Origin: Flammeovirgaceae bacterium UBA1842
Lineage (GTDB): Bacteria > Bacteroidota > Bacteroidia > Cytophagales > Cyclobacteriaceae
Assembly: GCA_002338655.1 (NCBI GenBank)
Contig: DDIU01000049.1
Coordinates: forward strand, 239-64,238
Reading direction: 5' to 3'
Length of the DNA stretch: 64,000 nt
The notes beneath the pieces are model-generated. The model searched no databases, was not told the DNA's origin, and saw only the letters and a program-made list of their open reading frames with translations. How positions within the stretch are numbered: the stretch's first letter is position 1; each line of letters starts with the position of its first letter. Shown here in pieces: positions 34,522 through 42,831 of this stretch. The position numbers were made by a program, and so were the translations under genes.

Positions 34522-36147
34522 TTAGGTTTGAATTACCCCAACATTAAACTTTTCCACTGGAGCATGATTAGCAGCTTCTATTCCCATGGAGATCACCTTT
34601 CGGGTCTCTAAAGGATCAATAATACCATCTACCCAAAGTCTTGAAGCTGCGTAATAAGGGCTTAATTCCTCATTATATTTATCGGTAATATCCTTTAATA
34701 TTTTTTCTTCTGCTTCAGGTGTTGTTTCCTCACCTTTGGCTTTTAATGTGGCCACCTGTATCTGCAAGAGCGTTTTTGCTGCTGCCGCACCGCTCATTAC
34801 GGCTATCTGAGCTGTGGGCCAGGCGTATATTAACCTAGGATCGTATGCCTTTCCACACATGGCATAATTTCCCGCACCATACGAGTTGCCCATGATAATG
34901 GTAAATTTTGGCACTGTGGAGTTAGCCATGGCATTCACCATTTTTGCTCCATCCTTAATTATACCTCCGTGTTCTGCTTTACTGCCCACCATAAAACCAC
35001 TTACTTCCTGAAGGAATACAAGAGGAATTTTCCGTTGGTTGCAGTTCATGATAAATCGGGCAGCCTTATCTGCTGAGTCAGAGTAAATCACCCCGCCCAT
35101 TTGCATTTCACCCTTCTTGTTTTTCACAACTTTCCGTTGATTGGCCACAATTCCTACAGCCCACCCGTCAATTCTACCATATCCACATATTATTGTCTTG
35201 CCATAAAGTGCCTTGTATTCATCAAATTCAGATTTATCTACCAGTCGTTTAATAACGTCCATTGTATCATAAGGCTTTACCCGATCTTCTGGAAATATGC
35301 CATACAATTCTTTGGGGTTTAGCTTAGGTGCCGCTGACTTGATCCTATCAAACCCAGCCTTTTCAAAAGCACCAATTTTATTGAAAATTGATTTTATGTA
35401 ATCGAGGCAGGCCTCATCATTATCAAATTTATTATCGGTTACACCTGAAATTTCACAATGGGTGGTGGCTCCACCTAATGTTTCATTGTCAATAGATTCG
35501 CCTATGGCCGCCTTTACCAAATAGGAGCCTGCCAAAAATATGGAGCCCGTTTTGTCCACGATCATGGCCTCATCAGACATAATGGGCAAATAAGCACCAC
35601 CTGCCACACAACTGCCCATGATAGCAGCAATTTGTATAATGCCCATTGAGGACATCTTGGCGTTATTCCTAAACTGCCGGCCAAAGTGCTCCTTATCAGG
35701 AAATATTTCATTCTGCATGGGTAGAAAAACACCAGCGCTATCGACTAAATAAATTATTGGCAGACGATTTTCCATTGCTATCTCCTGAGCCCTTAGATTT
35801 TTCTTTGCTGTGATAGGAAACCAAGCACCGGCCTTTACAGTTGCGTCATTGGCCACGATCATGCACTGTCGGCCTTGCACATATCCAATGCCCGTAACCA
35901 CTCCACCAGATGGACAACCTCCAACATCGGTATACATTCCATCACCAGCAAATAAACCCACTTCCAAAAATTCTGACTTGTCATCAGTAAGGTAATCTAT
36001 CCTTTCCCTTGCTGTTAACTTGCCCTTTTTGTGTTGGGATTCAATTTTCTTTTCACCGCCACCCAATTTTACCTTTTCACTCTTACCCTTAAGTTTATAG
36101 ATGAGTTGTTTGAGATGATCTTCGTTTTTATTGAATTCGATATCCAT
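34522..36147 (-). CDS. Acyl-CoA carboxylase beta subunit (MCC-like)
   Basis: Carboxyltransferase subunit that moves CO2 from biotin to an acyl-CoA. At 541 residues it matches methylcrotonyl-CoA carboxylase beta. Key segments: GGGEKKIESQHKKGKLTARE near the N-terminus, oxyanion-hole region GSCVAGGAYLPIMSDE (about 188-203), FLQEVSGFMVGSKAEHGGI (about 383-401) and GNSYGAGNYAMCGKAY (about 421-436). The ordering around VDSAGVFLPMQNEIFPD is typical of MCC rather than propionyl-CoA carboxylase. The biotin-carrying subunit is not nearby. Role: probably leucine breakdown. Confidence 0.9.
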   Translation of the reverse strand: MDIEFNKNEDHLKQLIYKLKGKSEKVKLGGGEKKIESQHKKGKLTARERIDYLTDDKSEFLEVGLFAGDGMYTDVGGCPSGGVVTGIGYVQGRQCMIVANDATVKAGAWFPITAKKNLRAQEIAMENRLPIIYLVDSAGVFLPMQNEIFPDKEHFGRQFRNNAKMSSMGIIQIAAIMGSCVAGGAYLPIMSDEAMIVDKTGSIFLAGSYLVKAAIGESIDNETLGGATTHCEISGVTDNKFDNDEACLDYIKSIFNKIGAFEKAGFDRIKSAAPKLNPKELYGIFPEDRVKPYDTMDVIKRLVDKSEFDEYKALYGKTIICGYGRIDGWAVGIVANQRKVVKNKKGEMQMGGVIYSDSADKAARFIMNCNQRKIPLVFLQEVSGFMVGSKAEHGGIIKDGAKMVNAMANSTVPKFTIIMGNSYGAGNYAMCGKAYDPRLIYAWPTAQIAVMSGAAAAKTLLQIQVATLKAKGEETTPEAEEKILKDITDKYNEELSPYYAASRLWVDGIIDPLETRKVISMGIEAANHAPVEKFNVGVIQT

Positions 36148-36281
36148 GCTGATGATTAAGTTAGAATTTGTGCATGCAATTGATTAGTACATTGCTGCCA
36201 CAATTTTAAAGATATTGAAAGTAAATATGGAGGAAATGTCAGTCTAAAATAAGAAGTGACCCCTAAAACATTGTAGAACCA

Positions 36282-37235
36282 TTAATTATTGTCGGCCTCT
36301 TTTCGTCTGTCCCGCTCAATTTTTTTCTGGCTTTTTCCCAAAGGTGCCAAAAAGTGCTTTGGGTTAGTATCTATATGAATCAAGAGCCTGTCCAAACTTT
36401 CCACGGCATTATTCAGGTTGACATATAGTGAGTCGCTATTGATTAGCTTTCCGAGGGTTCCATCATTGTTTGTAAAATGCTCAATGGCCTTATTCAAACT
36501 TGCCACGGCCCTATTCACTTCACTTAATGTTTGGTTTAAATTCAAACTTTTTAACGAATCGGTAAATTGGGTTAAATTTTTTGCCGCAGGCCGCACATCC
36601 CTAATTGTCCCTTTTAATTCCAACCCTAGGTCATTATATGTCTCAGATAATGAAGCAATCTTTCCTTTTACTTCATAAAGCGTTGAATTGAGTATTACTG
36701 GAGTCTTAGACCACCCGTCAATAATCTGATTGATTTTATCTTCATTATTAGCAAGGTTTTCCAATATGACATTGATTTTTTTAATGGTTGCATCTAAGCT
36801 AGTGGCTACTGGCTGCGCACTTTCAAGAAAGTCCGAAATCCCCTTGTCCAATAGAGCAATTAAGGTGTCCCCTTTAGTTAAGGGTTTTGAGATGTCACCT
36901 GTACTAAGCGATATAGACTTGTTACCAAGAAAATCACTACTAAGCGTGGCCACTGATGAATCGCCAAGAACAATTTCACCATTAATGTCCAGTTCAACCA
37001 AAACTTCGTCAGTCTTATTTTGTAATAATTGAATACGACTGACACGACCTACTGTAAATCCATTAATTAAAATTGGATTAGAGACATTTAGCCCATCTAC
37101 ATTCGAATAGATAGCATAATATTTATCGTTTGACGAGAAAAAATCTACCCCTTTCAAATAATTGAACCCTAAGTATAGGAGGGTTATTCCCGATACCATA
37201 AACAGACCCACTTTAAATTCCTTTGACAGTTTCAC
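36282..37235 (-). CDS. MlaD/MCE-family protein
   Basis: A 317-residue periplasmic protein held by one N-terminal membrane segment (VGLFMVSGITLLYLGFNYL, about 9-27). The MCE domain covers about residues 35-115: YAIYSNVDGLNVSNPILING, then VGRVSRIQLL. It is followed by a long helical region (about 130-300) that in relatives forms a barrel or needle for lipid transport between membranes. It starts 3 bp after the amidase gene. The permease and ATPase partners are not adjacent. Confidence 0.92.
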   Translation of the reverse strand: MKLSKEFKVGLFMVSGITLLYLGFNYLKGVDFFSSNDKYYAIYSNVDGLNVSNPILINGFTVGRVSRIQLLQNKTDEVLVELDINGEIVLGDSSVATLSSDFLGNKSISLSTGDISKPLTKGDTLIALLDKGISDFLESAQPVATSLDATIKKINVILENLANNEDKINQIIDGWSKTPVILNSTLYEVKGKIASLSETYNDLGLELKGTIRDVRPAAKNLTQFTDSLKSLNLNQTLSEVNRAVASLNKAIEHFTNNDGTLGKLINSDSLYVNLNNAVESLDRLLIHIDTNPKHFLAPLGKSQKKIERDRRKEADNN

Positions 37236-37237
37236 TC

Positions 37238-38185
37238 CTATTTATTTAAAGATTCAATTTCATTTTTATAATCCCGGAAAGCCCTGAATATTCCTGAGGC
37301 TATATTCGCCTGAATAGAACTGTTATTCAATTCCATTTCTTCCTTTGGATTAGAAAGATAGCCTATTTCCACCAAAACACTAGGCATTGAGGTGCTCCAC
37401 ATCAAATATAAACTAGATTGTTTAACTCCATAACTCCTCCTCCCTGCACGATTGGAAAATTGGTGTTCTATCATATTTGCCAGGTATATGCTTTTTTCTT
37501 GAAATGCTGATTGTGTTAAAGAAAATAATATGAGGGATTCTGGCGATTTAGGGTCGAAATCATACTTCTTTTCATAATCTTCCTCTAGGAGTATCACCGA
37601 ATTTTCACGTTTGGCTACTTCCAGGTTTCTTTCACTATTTTGAACGCCCATTACATAGGTTTCTGTACCATATACTGAGGCTTTTCGATCGTCAGAAGTG
37701 TTTGTTGGCAATGAATTGGCATGGACAGAAATAAATACGTCTGCCTCATTTTTATTGGCAATGTTGGCACGAACATTCAATTCAACGAATTTATCTTCTT
37801 GTCGGGTATAAATGACCTTGACATCCGGCAAATATTCTTCAATATAGCTTCCCACTTGTAAGGCCACCTTAAGCACGATGTCTTTTTCCTTACTCATGGC
37901 GCCATGTGTACCTGGGTCATGTCCACCATGGCCGGCATCAATGACAACTGTTTTTACCTTAAAATCAGATTTTCTCAGGGAGGTAGAAGAATTTAGCAAG
38001 GTAATTGCTAGGAGACCGATTACAATGGCAATATTCTTTACAATTTTTCGCTTCTTCACAGTTAATCCAATAACTTTGAACAAAGTTGTAATTTTTTCTC
38101 TTAATCCGAAAAATACGCCTAACAAATTGAACAAGCACACCTCTGTGAAATACAGTTTTCTATTCCTTTTTGGCTCTTTTTTCAT
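37238..38185 (-). CDS. N-acetylmuramoyl-L-alanine amidase
   Basis: Zn-dependent Amidase_3 family enzyme that cuts the peptide side chain from peptidoglycan glycan strands. The Zn ligands are seen in VVIDAGHGGHDPGTHG (about 80-95), FISVHANSLP (about 151-160) and LVEIGYLSNPKEE (about 276-288). The ATG at 38185 gives 315 residues with a 42-residue basic lead. A GTG at 38059 would start MKKRKIVKNIAIVIGLLAIT, a better signal anchor, and would clear the overlap with the divergent LptD gene. The start is thus uncertain. Confidence 0.92.
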   Translation of the reverse strand: MKKEPKRNRKLYFTEVCLFNLLGVFFGLREKITTLFKVIGLTVKKRKIVKNIAIVIGLLAITLLNSSTSLRKSDFKVKTVVIDAGHGGHDPGTHGAMSKEKDIVLKVALQVGSYIEEYLPDVKVIYTRQEDKFVELNVRANIANKNEADVFISVHANSLPTNTSDDRKASVYGTETYVMGVQNSERNLEVAKRENSVILLEEDYEKKYDFDPKSPESLILFSLTQSAFQEKSIYLANMIEHQFSNRAGRRSYGVKQSSLYLMWSTSMPSVLVEIGYLSNPKEEMELNNSSIQANIASGIFRAFRDYKNEIESLNK

Positions 38186-40859
38186 AAATCAACTTTATGC
38201 ACAAAATCCTGAAAATAATCTCCAAGTTACAAATGAAATACTTGGTGACAATACAACCCCTCCCGATAGTATCCCTCCTTTGAATGTTGTTCAAAATATG
38301 AGCGACTCCACTGTTTCCAACCCAGCGGATAGCGCCAAAGTAGAAACTAAAAAAGGAGATATTAAAACTACAATCAACTATTCTGCCAGAGATTCAATTA
38401 ATTTTTCTGTCGACTCAAAAATTGTCAAATTATATGGCAACGCTAAAATCAAATATGGGCAAATAGAACTCGAAGCTGACTTTATTACGATCGATTACGC
38501 CAATAATGTGCTCAGTGCCAGTGGGAAAAGAGACTCATTGGGCCAAAGGATAGGTTACCCTATTTTTAAGAATGGCCCGGAGGTCTACGAAACAAAAGAC
38601 ATTACGTACAACTTCAAAACCGGACGTGCACGGATCACCGAAGTAGTAACCAAGCAAGGCGAGGGTTTCTTGCATGGTGAAACAGTTTATAAAAATTCAA
38701 AAAATGAATTGTTTAGCATTGATAACTCCTATACCACCTGTAGTTTAGAACATCCACATTATCGGATTAGGGCAAAAAAAACCAAGGCCATTCCTAATGA
38801 CAAAGTGATATCTGGTCCGGCAAATTTGGAAATAAATGATGTCCCCACCCCACTATGGCTACCCTTTGCCATGTTTCCAGCCAAAAATGAGGCTTCCTCT
38901 GGGGTAATTATCCCATCCTATGGCGAGGAAAGTAGAAGGGGCTTCTTTATGCGTGGAGCAGGCTATTTCTTTGATGTAAGTGATTATTTTAAAACTGCTG
39001 TTACTGGTGATCTATATTCTAAGGGTGGTCATGGGATCAACATAAATTCAGCCTACAAAAAACGTTACGCCTATAATGGGAACATGAATTTTAGTTACAC
39101 TCAAATCCGATTGAGTGACTTGGTTGAAGACCAATCAACTCAAAACGATTTTAGATTGACGCTTAACCATAGCCCGGAAAGCAAAGGAAACAGTCGTTTT
39201 AGTGCCAGTATCAATGCCGCTACATCTACCTATAATCAAAATAATTTTATTGGTGTAAATGGAGATCCCAATAATTCCAGATTTGATAACACCACCAGAC
39301 AATTAAGTTCATCAGTAAATTATTCTAAGAGTTTCGGAACAAGCCCATTTACTTTAGGGGTGAGTGCCCGTCATAACCAAGACGTTCGTACCCGGAAAGT
39401 GGATTTATTGCTCCCCTCTGTTTCATTGAATATGGGTAACATCTATCCATTAAAAGGATTGGTTGGTACATCAGGTGGATGGACAGATAAGCTTAATTTA
39501 AAGTATAGTCTCACTGGAACAAATCAGGTGACCAACAATCTTGGAAAAATCAGTAAAGCAGACATCACTCAGGATAGTATTGCCCCTTTTGATTTTGATA
39601 ATCTTGGTACATTTTTCAAAAATTCCAAAAAGGGTATCAAACATTCCTTGCCATTAAGTACTTCATTTAAAATGTTGAAGCACTTTACCGCAACACCCTC
39701 TGTCAGTTATGAAGAACTCTGGTATTTCGAAAAACTAATATGGGATCTTGACTCAACTGGTAGAAAGGCCATAATAGTGGATACTTTAGATGGGTTTAAT
39801 CGAGTATCTACCTACAGTGTTGGAACAAGCTTGAGCACCAGGGTATATGGCACGTATTTTTTTAAGAAAGGAAATATTCAGGCCATACGTCATGTTATGA
39901 ACCCCAACATCTCCTTTAATTATACACCTGACTTCAGTGCTGAAAAATTTGGCTATTACCAACACCTAATTACAGAAGAGGGCACCGAAATCCTAAAATC
40001 GCGACATGAAGGCTTTGTTTATGGCGGTCCCGGACAAGGGGAAAGTGCCTCAATCGGTCTCTCATTAAATAACACGCTGGAAATGAAAGTAAAGTCTAAG
40101 AATGACTCAACCAATCAATCCACAAAGGTTCCTTTACTCAATAATTTTGGGGTAAGCACAAGTTATAACCTCGTAGCCGATGCATTCAAGCTCTCCAATA
40201 TTAACCTACGGGCCAGCACTTCACTCTTTAAGAATAAATTGAACGTCAATTTTAGCAGTACGATTGATCCGTATGTGTATGTACTGGATAGTATTACTAA
40301 AAATTCTAAAAATGAAAATGTAATTCATCAAAGACGTATTGATCGCTATGCTTGGGACAATGGTGATGGGCTTGGGCAAATAACTTCTGCCACACTTTCT
40401 TTGAACACCAATTTAAATCCAAAAGGTCGGAACAAGGATAATACTACCAATAAAGTAATCCAAGGATCCAATCTCAATGATGCTGACAAAGATTATCTGC
40501 TCAATAACCCTGATAGCTATGTTGATTTTAACATCCCTTGGAGTATTAGGCTTGGGTACAATTTTAATATTTCAAGAGTAGGGTTTAATGAGTCGGAGAT
40601 CAAACAAACACTAACATTTTCCGGGGATTTATCATTAACTGAAAAATGGAAAATTACCTATAGGTCGGGGTACGATTTTGATAAAAACGATTTCACTACC
40701 ACCCGTTTAGGTCTCACACGCGATCTTCATTGTTGGCAAATGGATTTTAACTGGACACCTTTCGGTACGTTTCAAAGCTATGGATTCTCCATTCACGTTA
40801 AATCGTCATTGCTGCAAGACCTGAAAATAGATAGGAATAGAAGCTTTAATGATTTATAA
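38145..40859 (+). CDS. lptD: LptD-like outer-membrane LPS assembly protein
   Basis: Inserts lipopolysaccharide in the outer membrane. The ORF is open from 37878, but the first 89 residues are antisense to the amidase gene. GTG at 38145 gives the signal peptide MKYSFLFLFGSFFINQLYAQ and a 904-residue protein. It is followed by an OstA/LptA-like slab (VDSKIVKLYGNAKIKYGQIE, about 80-100; DFITIDYANNVLSASGKRDS) and a long beta barrel to the C-terminus, with barrel strands such as WQMDFNWTPFG near the end. The partner LptE is not seen. It is divergent from the amidase. Confidence 0.85.
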   Translation: MKYSFLFLFGSFFINQLYAQNPENNLQVTNEILGDNTTPPDSIPPLNVVQNMSDSTVSNPADSAKVETKKGDIKTTINYSARDSINFSVDSKIVKLYGNAKIKYGQIELEADFITIDYANNVLSASGKRDSLGQRIGYPIFKNGPEVYETKDITYNFKTGRARITEVVTKQGEGFLHGETVYKNSKNELFSIDNSYTTCSLEHPHYRIRAKKTKAIPNDKVISGPANLEINDVPTPLWLPFAMFPAKNEASSGVIIPSYGEESRRGFFMRGAGYFFDVSDYFKTAVTGDLYSKGGHGININSAYKKRYAYNGNMNFSYTQIRLSDLVEDQSTQNDFRLTLNHSPESKGNSRFSASINAATSTYNQNNFIGVNGDPNNSRFDNTTRQLSSSVNYSKSFGTSPFTLGVSARHNQDVRTRKVDLLLPSVSLNMGNIYPLKGLVGTSGGWTDKLNLKYSLTGTNQVTNNLGKISKADITQDSIAPFDFDNLGTFFKNSKKGIKHSLPLSTSFKMLKHFTATPSVSYEELWYFEKLIWDLDSTGRKAIIVDTLDGFNRVSTYSVGTSLSTRVYGTYFFKKGNIQAIRHVMNPNISFNYTPDFSAEKFGYYQHLITEEGTEILKSRHEGFVYGGPGQGESASIGLSLNNTLEMKVKSKNDSTNQSTKVPLLNNFGVSTSYNLVADAFKLSNINLRASTSLFKNKLNVNFSSTIDPYVYVLDSITKNSKNENVIHQRRIDRYAWDNGDGLGQITSATLSLNTNLNPKGRNKDNTTNKVIQGSNLNDADKDYLLNNPDSYVDFNIPWSIRLGYNFNISRVGFNESEIKQTLTFSGDLSLTEKWKITYRSGYDFDKNDFTTTRLGLTRDLHCWQMDFNWTPFGTFQSYGFSIHVKSSLLQDLKIDRNRSFNDL

Positions 40860-40862
40860 TTT

Positions 40863-42602
40863 TTAGCTTTCTATCCAGTTTTTCACCTCTTCAATATCGG
40901 GGTTTTTCACCTCCAATTTCATTTTTTTACGCATCCCACACACATCATTGAAGAGCTTATTGGCATTTGCCTCCTTAAGTTGTTGAAGGGTAGTAATCCC
41001 AATTTTTTGAATAATAGGCACTAACTCCTCCCTAACTCCCTGCTTAACAAAATCGGCTACCGTAGCAACTTTAGGTTTGTTTTCAGGCTTCATTTGCGGA
41101 AAAAACAAGACATCCTGAATGGAGTTGGAGTTGGTCATAATCATACTCAATCGGTCAATACCGATCCCTAATCCAGCAGTTGGTGGCATACCATATTCCA
41201 AGGCACGCAAGAAGTCCTCATCTAAGGTCATAGCTTCTTCATCACCTCTTTTTCCCAATTCCAATTGTTCCTGAAATCTTTGTCTTTGGTCAATTGGGTC
41301 GTTAAGCTCAGAAAATGCATTACAAATTTCTTTCCCATTGGCGATAGCCTCAAACCGCTCCACCAAACCTTCTTTGCTTCGGTGCTTCTTTGCAAGCGGT
41401 GACATTTCTACTGGGTAATCTGTAATGAAAGTAGGCTGGATAAGTTTCCCCTCACAGTTTTCTCCAAATATTTCATCGATCAACTTTCCTTTACCCATGG
41501 TTTCATCAATAGGCACATGAAGTTCCTTAGCTGTTTTTCTGAGTTCCTCTTCTTCCATTTTTGAAATATCGATTCCAGTAAAATGCTCAATAGCTTCAAA
41601 CATGGTATACCGTTTCCACGGACGTTTGAAGTCAAGTACATTTTCACCTACTTGAACTTTTGTAGTTCCATGTAAATCCAAAGCCACTTTTTCTATCATT
41701 TCTTCCACCAAATCCATCATCCAATTGTAGTCTTTATAAGCAACATAAAGTTCTACCTGTGTAAATTCAGGGTTATGGAATCGGGACATCCCTTCATTTC
41801 TGAAATCCTTAGAAAACTCGTAAACCCCCTCAAATCCACCAACAATAAGCCTTTTCAGATATAGTTCATTGGCAATACGCAGATATAATGTCATATCAAG
41901 CGTATTATGGTGAGTCTTAAATGGTTTGGCTGCTGCCCCTCCATAAAGAGGTTGAAGTATCGGTGTTTCTACTTCGAGGTACTCCTTATTATTAAGATAT
42001 TCCCTCATAGAATTCACCAATTTAGTTCTTTTAATGAAGGTCTCTTTAATATTTGGATTTACGATAAGATCAACATAACGCTGTCTATATCTCATTTCTG
42101 GATCAGAAAAGGCATCATGCTTTACGGTATTTCCGTGTTCATCCTCTGTTTCCTTTACAATAGGCAGTGGCTTCAACGACTTGGATAGTATTTTGAAATC
42201 GGTAACGTGAATCGAAATTTCCCCTGTTTGTGTAGTAAAAACGAACCCTTTAATACCAATTATATCACCAATATCACAAAGCTTCTTAAAAACGGTGTTG
42301 TATAAAGTCTTGTCTTCTTCGGGACAAATATCGTCTCTCCTAATATAAATTTGAATTCGGCCAGAAGCATCCTGAATCTCTGCAAATGAAGCAGAGCCCA
42401 TTATACGCCTACTCATTAATCTTCCTGCAATTGAAATATCCTGATATTTATCCTTGTTTTTTTCGAAATTATCCTGGATATCACTAGTGGTAGCATTAAC
42501 ATCAAAGATCTCTGATGGGTACGGGTTAATACCTAACTCTTCTAGTTTAGTTTTCGCTTCCCTGCGTACAATCTCCTGTTCGCTCAATTGCATAGACGTC
42601 AT
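40863..42602 (-). CDS. lysS: Lysyl-tRNA synthetase (class II)
   Basis: Attaches Lys to tRNA-Lys. It is 579 residues, longer than the E. coli enzyme by about 75 because of a C-terminal extension (after about residue 500) seen in the phylum. The N-terminal OB fold (ISIAGRLMSRRIMGSASFAE, about 58-77), motif 2 (FRNEGMSRFHNPEFTQVELY, about 267-286) and motif 3 (GLGIGIDRLSMIMTNS, about 480-495) are intact. The product tail (LVPIIQKIGITTLQQLKEAN) looks like a helix-hairpin-helix-type add-on. Convergent with lptD, three bases apart. Confidence 0.96.
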   Translation of the reverse strand: MTSMQLSEQEIVRREAKTKLEELGINPYPSEIFDVNATTSDIQDNFEKNKDKYQDISIAGRLMSRRIMGSASFAEIQDASGRIQIYIRRDDICPEEDKTLYNTVFKKLCDIGDIIGIKGFVFTTQTGEISIHVTDFKILSKSLKPLPIVKETEDEHGNTVKHDAFSDPEMRYRQRYVDLIVNPNIKETFIKRTKLVNSMREYLNNKEYLEVETPILQPLYGGAAAKPFKTHHNTLDMTLYLRIANELYLKRLIVGGFEGVYEFSKDFRNEGMSRFHNPEFTQVELYVAYKDYNWMMDLVEEMIEKVALDLHGTTKVQVGENVLDFKRPWKRYTMFEAIEHFTGIDISKMEEEELRKTAKELHVPIDETMGKGKLIDEIFGENCEGKLIQPTFITDYPVEMSPLAKKHRSKEGLVERFEAIANGKEICNAFSELNDPIDQRQRFQEQLELGKRGDEEAMTLDEDFLRALEYGMPPTAGLGIGIDRLSMIMTNSNSIQDVLFFPQMKPENKPKVATVADFVKQGVREELVPIIQKIGITTLQQLKEANANKLFNDVCGMRKKMKLEVKNPDIEEVKNWIES

Positions 42603-42618
42603 TTTTAAAATTAGTGTG

Positions 42619-42651
42619 CAAAGATAGTTTAATCTGTCTTTTTTTTGTCAA
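42619..42651 (-). promoter_or_regulatory. lysS promoter
   Basis: Minus strand: TTG (42651-42649), 22 bp, then TATCTTTG (42626-42619), followed after 16 bp by the start codon. This fits the Bacteroidota -33/-7 pattern with a slightly long spacer. Confidence 0.5.
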
Positions 42652-42771
42652 TGATTATATCAACAATAAAAATTTAGAATATAACATCCCTACATGTAAG
42701 ATTTGGGTTACTTGTTACTCGATTTCATAATAAATACTCTCTAATCACATATAATTAGAACAAAAAGCAAT

Positions 42772-42779
42772 TAAATTTG
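42772..42779 (+). promoter_or_regulatory. Adhesin operon promoter (-7 box)
   Basis: TAAATTTG matches TAnnTTTG. The start codon is 52 bp downstream, leaving a leader of about 45 bases. No clear -33 box is seen. Confidence 0.35.
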
Positions 42780-42831
42780 TACTTTTATAACTGAACTCAA
42801 TGTAAGGTTTAAATACTTTAATCCCGAAAAA

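Noticed and set aside
37878..38144. Upstream extension of the LptD frame
   Set aside because: It is antisense to the amidase gene with no signal peptide at its start; a good signal peptide begins at the GTG at 38145.
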